Positions 4,286 through 5,118 of a DNA stretch of 5,118 nt are shown piece by piece (the first letter of the stretch is position 1; each line of letters starts with the position of its first letter). The stretch is taken from the NCBI GenBank assembly GCA_964614265.1, contig CAZTKT010000043.1, forward strand, positions 1-5,118, given 5' to 3'. Made by a program: the position numbers and the translations under genes. The DNA comes from JACQKD01 sp964614265. GTDB taxonomy: Bacteria > Patescibacteriota > Minisyncoccia > Phycocordibacterales > UBA918. The notes under the pieces were generated by a model that worked only from the letters and a program-made list of their open reading frames with translations, did not search any database and was not told the origin of the DNA.

Positions 4286-5118
4286 ATAACACGACTACTG
4301 AAGCGCAGAAAACAACAGCGATTAAAACCCTCGCGATTATTGGTTTTGTTGTCACCCTTATCTTTGGGGCATGGCTTGCCGTGCAAGGAGTACGTCTTGT
4401 ACCAGCGGCATTTAACACCCTTGCCGCTATTTCCAGTACGATAAAAAATAATCAGACGCCAGCAGAACTACCCTTCACTGTTGCGGCAGATGCGAACATT
4501 GTAAATACTGGTCAACCACTCGTCATCTCATGGACACAACCATCTACGGAAGCGGGCAACTACACTTTTTCATATTCGTGTATTGAAGGCGTATCAGCAA
4601 CAACTCCTGACAATGGAACTGTTCCAAAGATGCTTCCCTGTGATGCCGAAACTCCTATCACCGAAGGAGCACAAAGTATGCCAGTTACATTTTCTTCAGA
4701 GAAAAGTCACTTTGTAGATGTGCACTACAAGGTCTCATTCCAAGTACCTGGTACAGATGCTCCACGAACACAGGCGAACGTTATTACTATTGTAAACCCC
4801 GATATTGCTACACATACAGAAACGCCTATCACTCCGCCAGTGAGTACACCGACGACCCGCGTTTCTCCTGTCTCACCTACACCGACAAAGCCGGTAGTGG
4901 TCGCTCAACCAGTAGTCTCAAACTCCTTGGGCAACACGGACCTTGCGGTATCTCTGATCGGCATCGGTTCATACAACCCAGCGACACAGCAATTTACTCC
5001 ACAGACAACACTCGCTGAGGGTACCAGAGGCGCAATCCAATTTGGAGTAAAGAATATTGGCACCAAGACATCGAGTAATTGGGCATTTGCGGTGACGCTC
5101 GATAGTTCACCAAAGGTC
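4282..5118 (+). CDS. Membrane-anchored surface protein with CARDB-like domain, 5' part, runs off right edge
   Basis: Open frame of 279 codons from ATG 4282 to the edge, no stop. An in-frame TAG at 4267 makes this the first possible ATG. Residues 1-13 are polar; 14-36 are a hydrophobic helix (LAIIGFVVTLIFGAWLAV), so the protein is probably anchored with its bulk outside. Residues 63-172 look like a beta-sandwich (PLVISWTQPS, YTFSYSC, VHYKVSFQV) with C100 and C120 as a possible disulphide. Residues 173-215 are a Thr/Pro-rich linker. From 219, DLAVSLIGIGSYNP, RGAIQFGVKNIGTKTSSNWAF match the pattern of CARDB-type adhesion domains, often found in Patescibacteria surface proteins (family knowledge, not searched). 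It is divergent from sortase and may be its substrate or a cell-envelope partner; the missing C-terminus prevents a check. No Shine-Dalgarno; probably leaderless. Confidence 0.92.
   Translation, partial: MDNTTTEAQKTTAIKTLAIIGFVVTLIFGAWLAVQGVRLVPAAFNTLAAISSTIKNNQTPAELPFTVAADANIVNTGQPLVISWTQPSTEAGNYTFSYSCIEGVSATTPDNGTVPKMLPCDAETPITEGAQSMPVTFSSEKSHFVDVHYKVSFQVPGTDAPRTQANVITIVNPDIATHTETPITPPVSTPTTRVSPVSPTPTKPVVVAQPVVSNSLGNTDLAVSLIGIGSYNPATQQFTPQTTLAEGTRGAIQFGVKNIGTKTSSNWAFAVTLDSSPKV

Noticed and set aside
4182..4418. Minus-strand 78-residue frame with a hydrophobic stretch, overlapping the sortase start by ATGA
   Set aside because: The overlap looks operon-like, but the frame is antisense to the well-supported plus-strand gene and crosses both promoters. 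The hydrophobic run mirrors the membrane segment codons on the other strand.

Overview
The window looks like a cell-surface gene cluster from an uncultivated bacterium of the Candidate Phyla Radiation (Patescibacteria, probably a Parcubacteria-type lineage). This rests on the style of the proteins, not on a database match. There are large secreted proteins built from C-to-C Ig-like modules joined by poly-Pro linkers, a single-pass sortase with a TLVTC active site, and a membrane-anchored protein with a CARDB-like domain of the kind common in those genomes. Genes end at ordinary TAA and TAG codons, and nothing suggests a recoded TGA. No rRNA, tRNA, CRISPR array, insertion sequence or metabolic gene was seen.

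Layout: (1) positions 1-1661, minus strand: 5' part of a large modular surface protein (N-terminal membrane segment, Ig-like, six-Cys module, Ig-like, an identical six-Cys module, FN3, poly-Pro) that runs off the left edge. (2) 1662-1840: its short upstream region, with a -10 box almost touching the start codon and the terminator of the next gene. (3) 1841-3013, minus: complete secreted 390-residue protein of unknown function with a central Ig-like domain. (4) 3014-3507: a 494-base gap with a near-consensus sigma-70 promoter, a leader of about 270 nt holding a possible 15-codon peptide and hairpins, a G9 tract in the ribosome-binding site, and the sortase terminator. (5) 3508-4185, minus: sortase with all three catalytic residues. 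(6) 4186-4281: divergent promoter region with back-to-back TTGACA boxes. (7) 4282 to the right edge, plus: membrane-anchored protein with an extracytoplasmic beta domain, Thr/Pro linker and CARDB-like domain.

The genes share a theme: every product is predicted to be exported or membrane-bound and displayed outside the cell. The sortase is the only enzyme and could anchor one or both large flanking proteins. Their C-termini lie outside the window, so no sorting signal can be checked.

The points most worth a second look are: a perfect 328-bp in-frame duplication copying one six-Cys module while the neighbouring Ig modules have diverged; the homopolymeric G tract in a ribosome-binding site, a possible phase-variation switch; the long structured leader before that gene; and the contrast between this leader and the leaderless or nearly leaderless starts of the other three genes.
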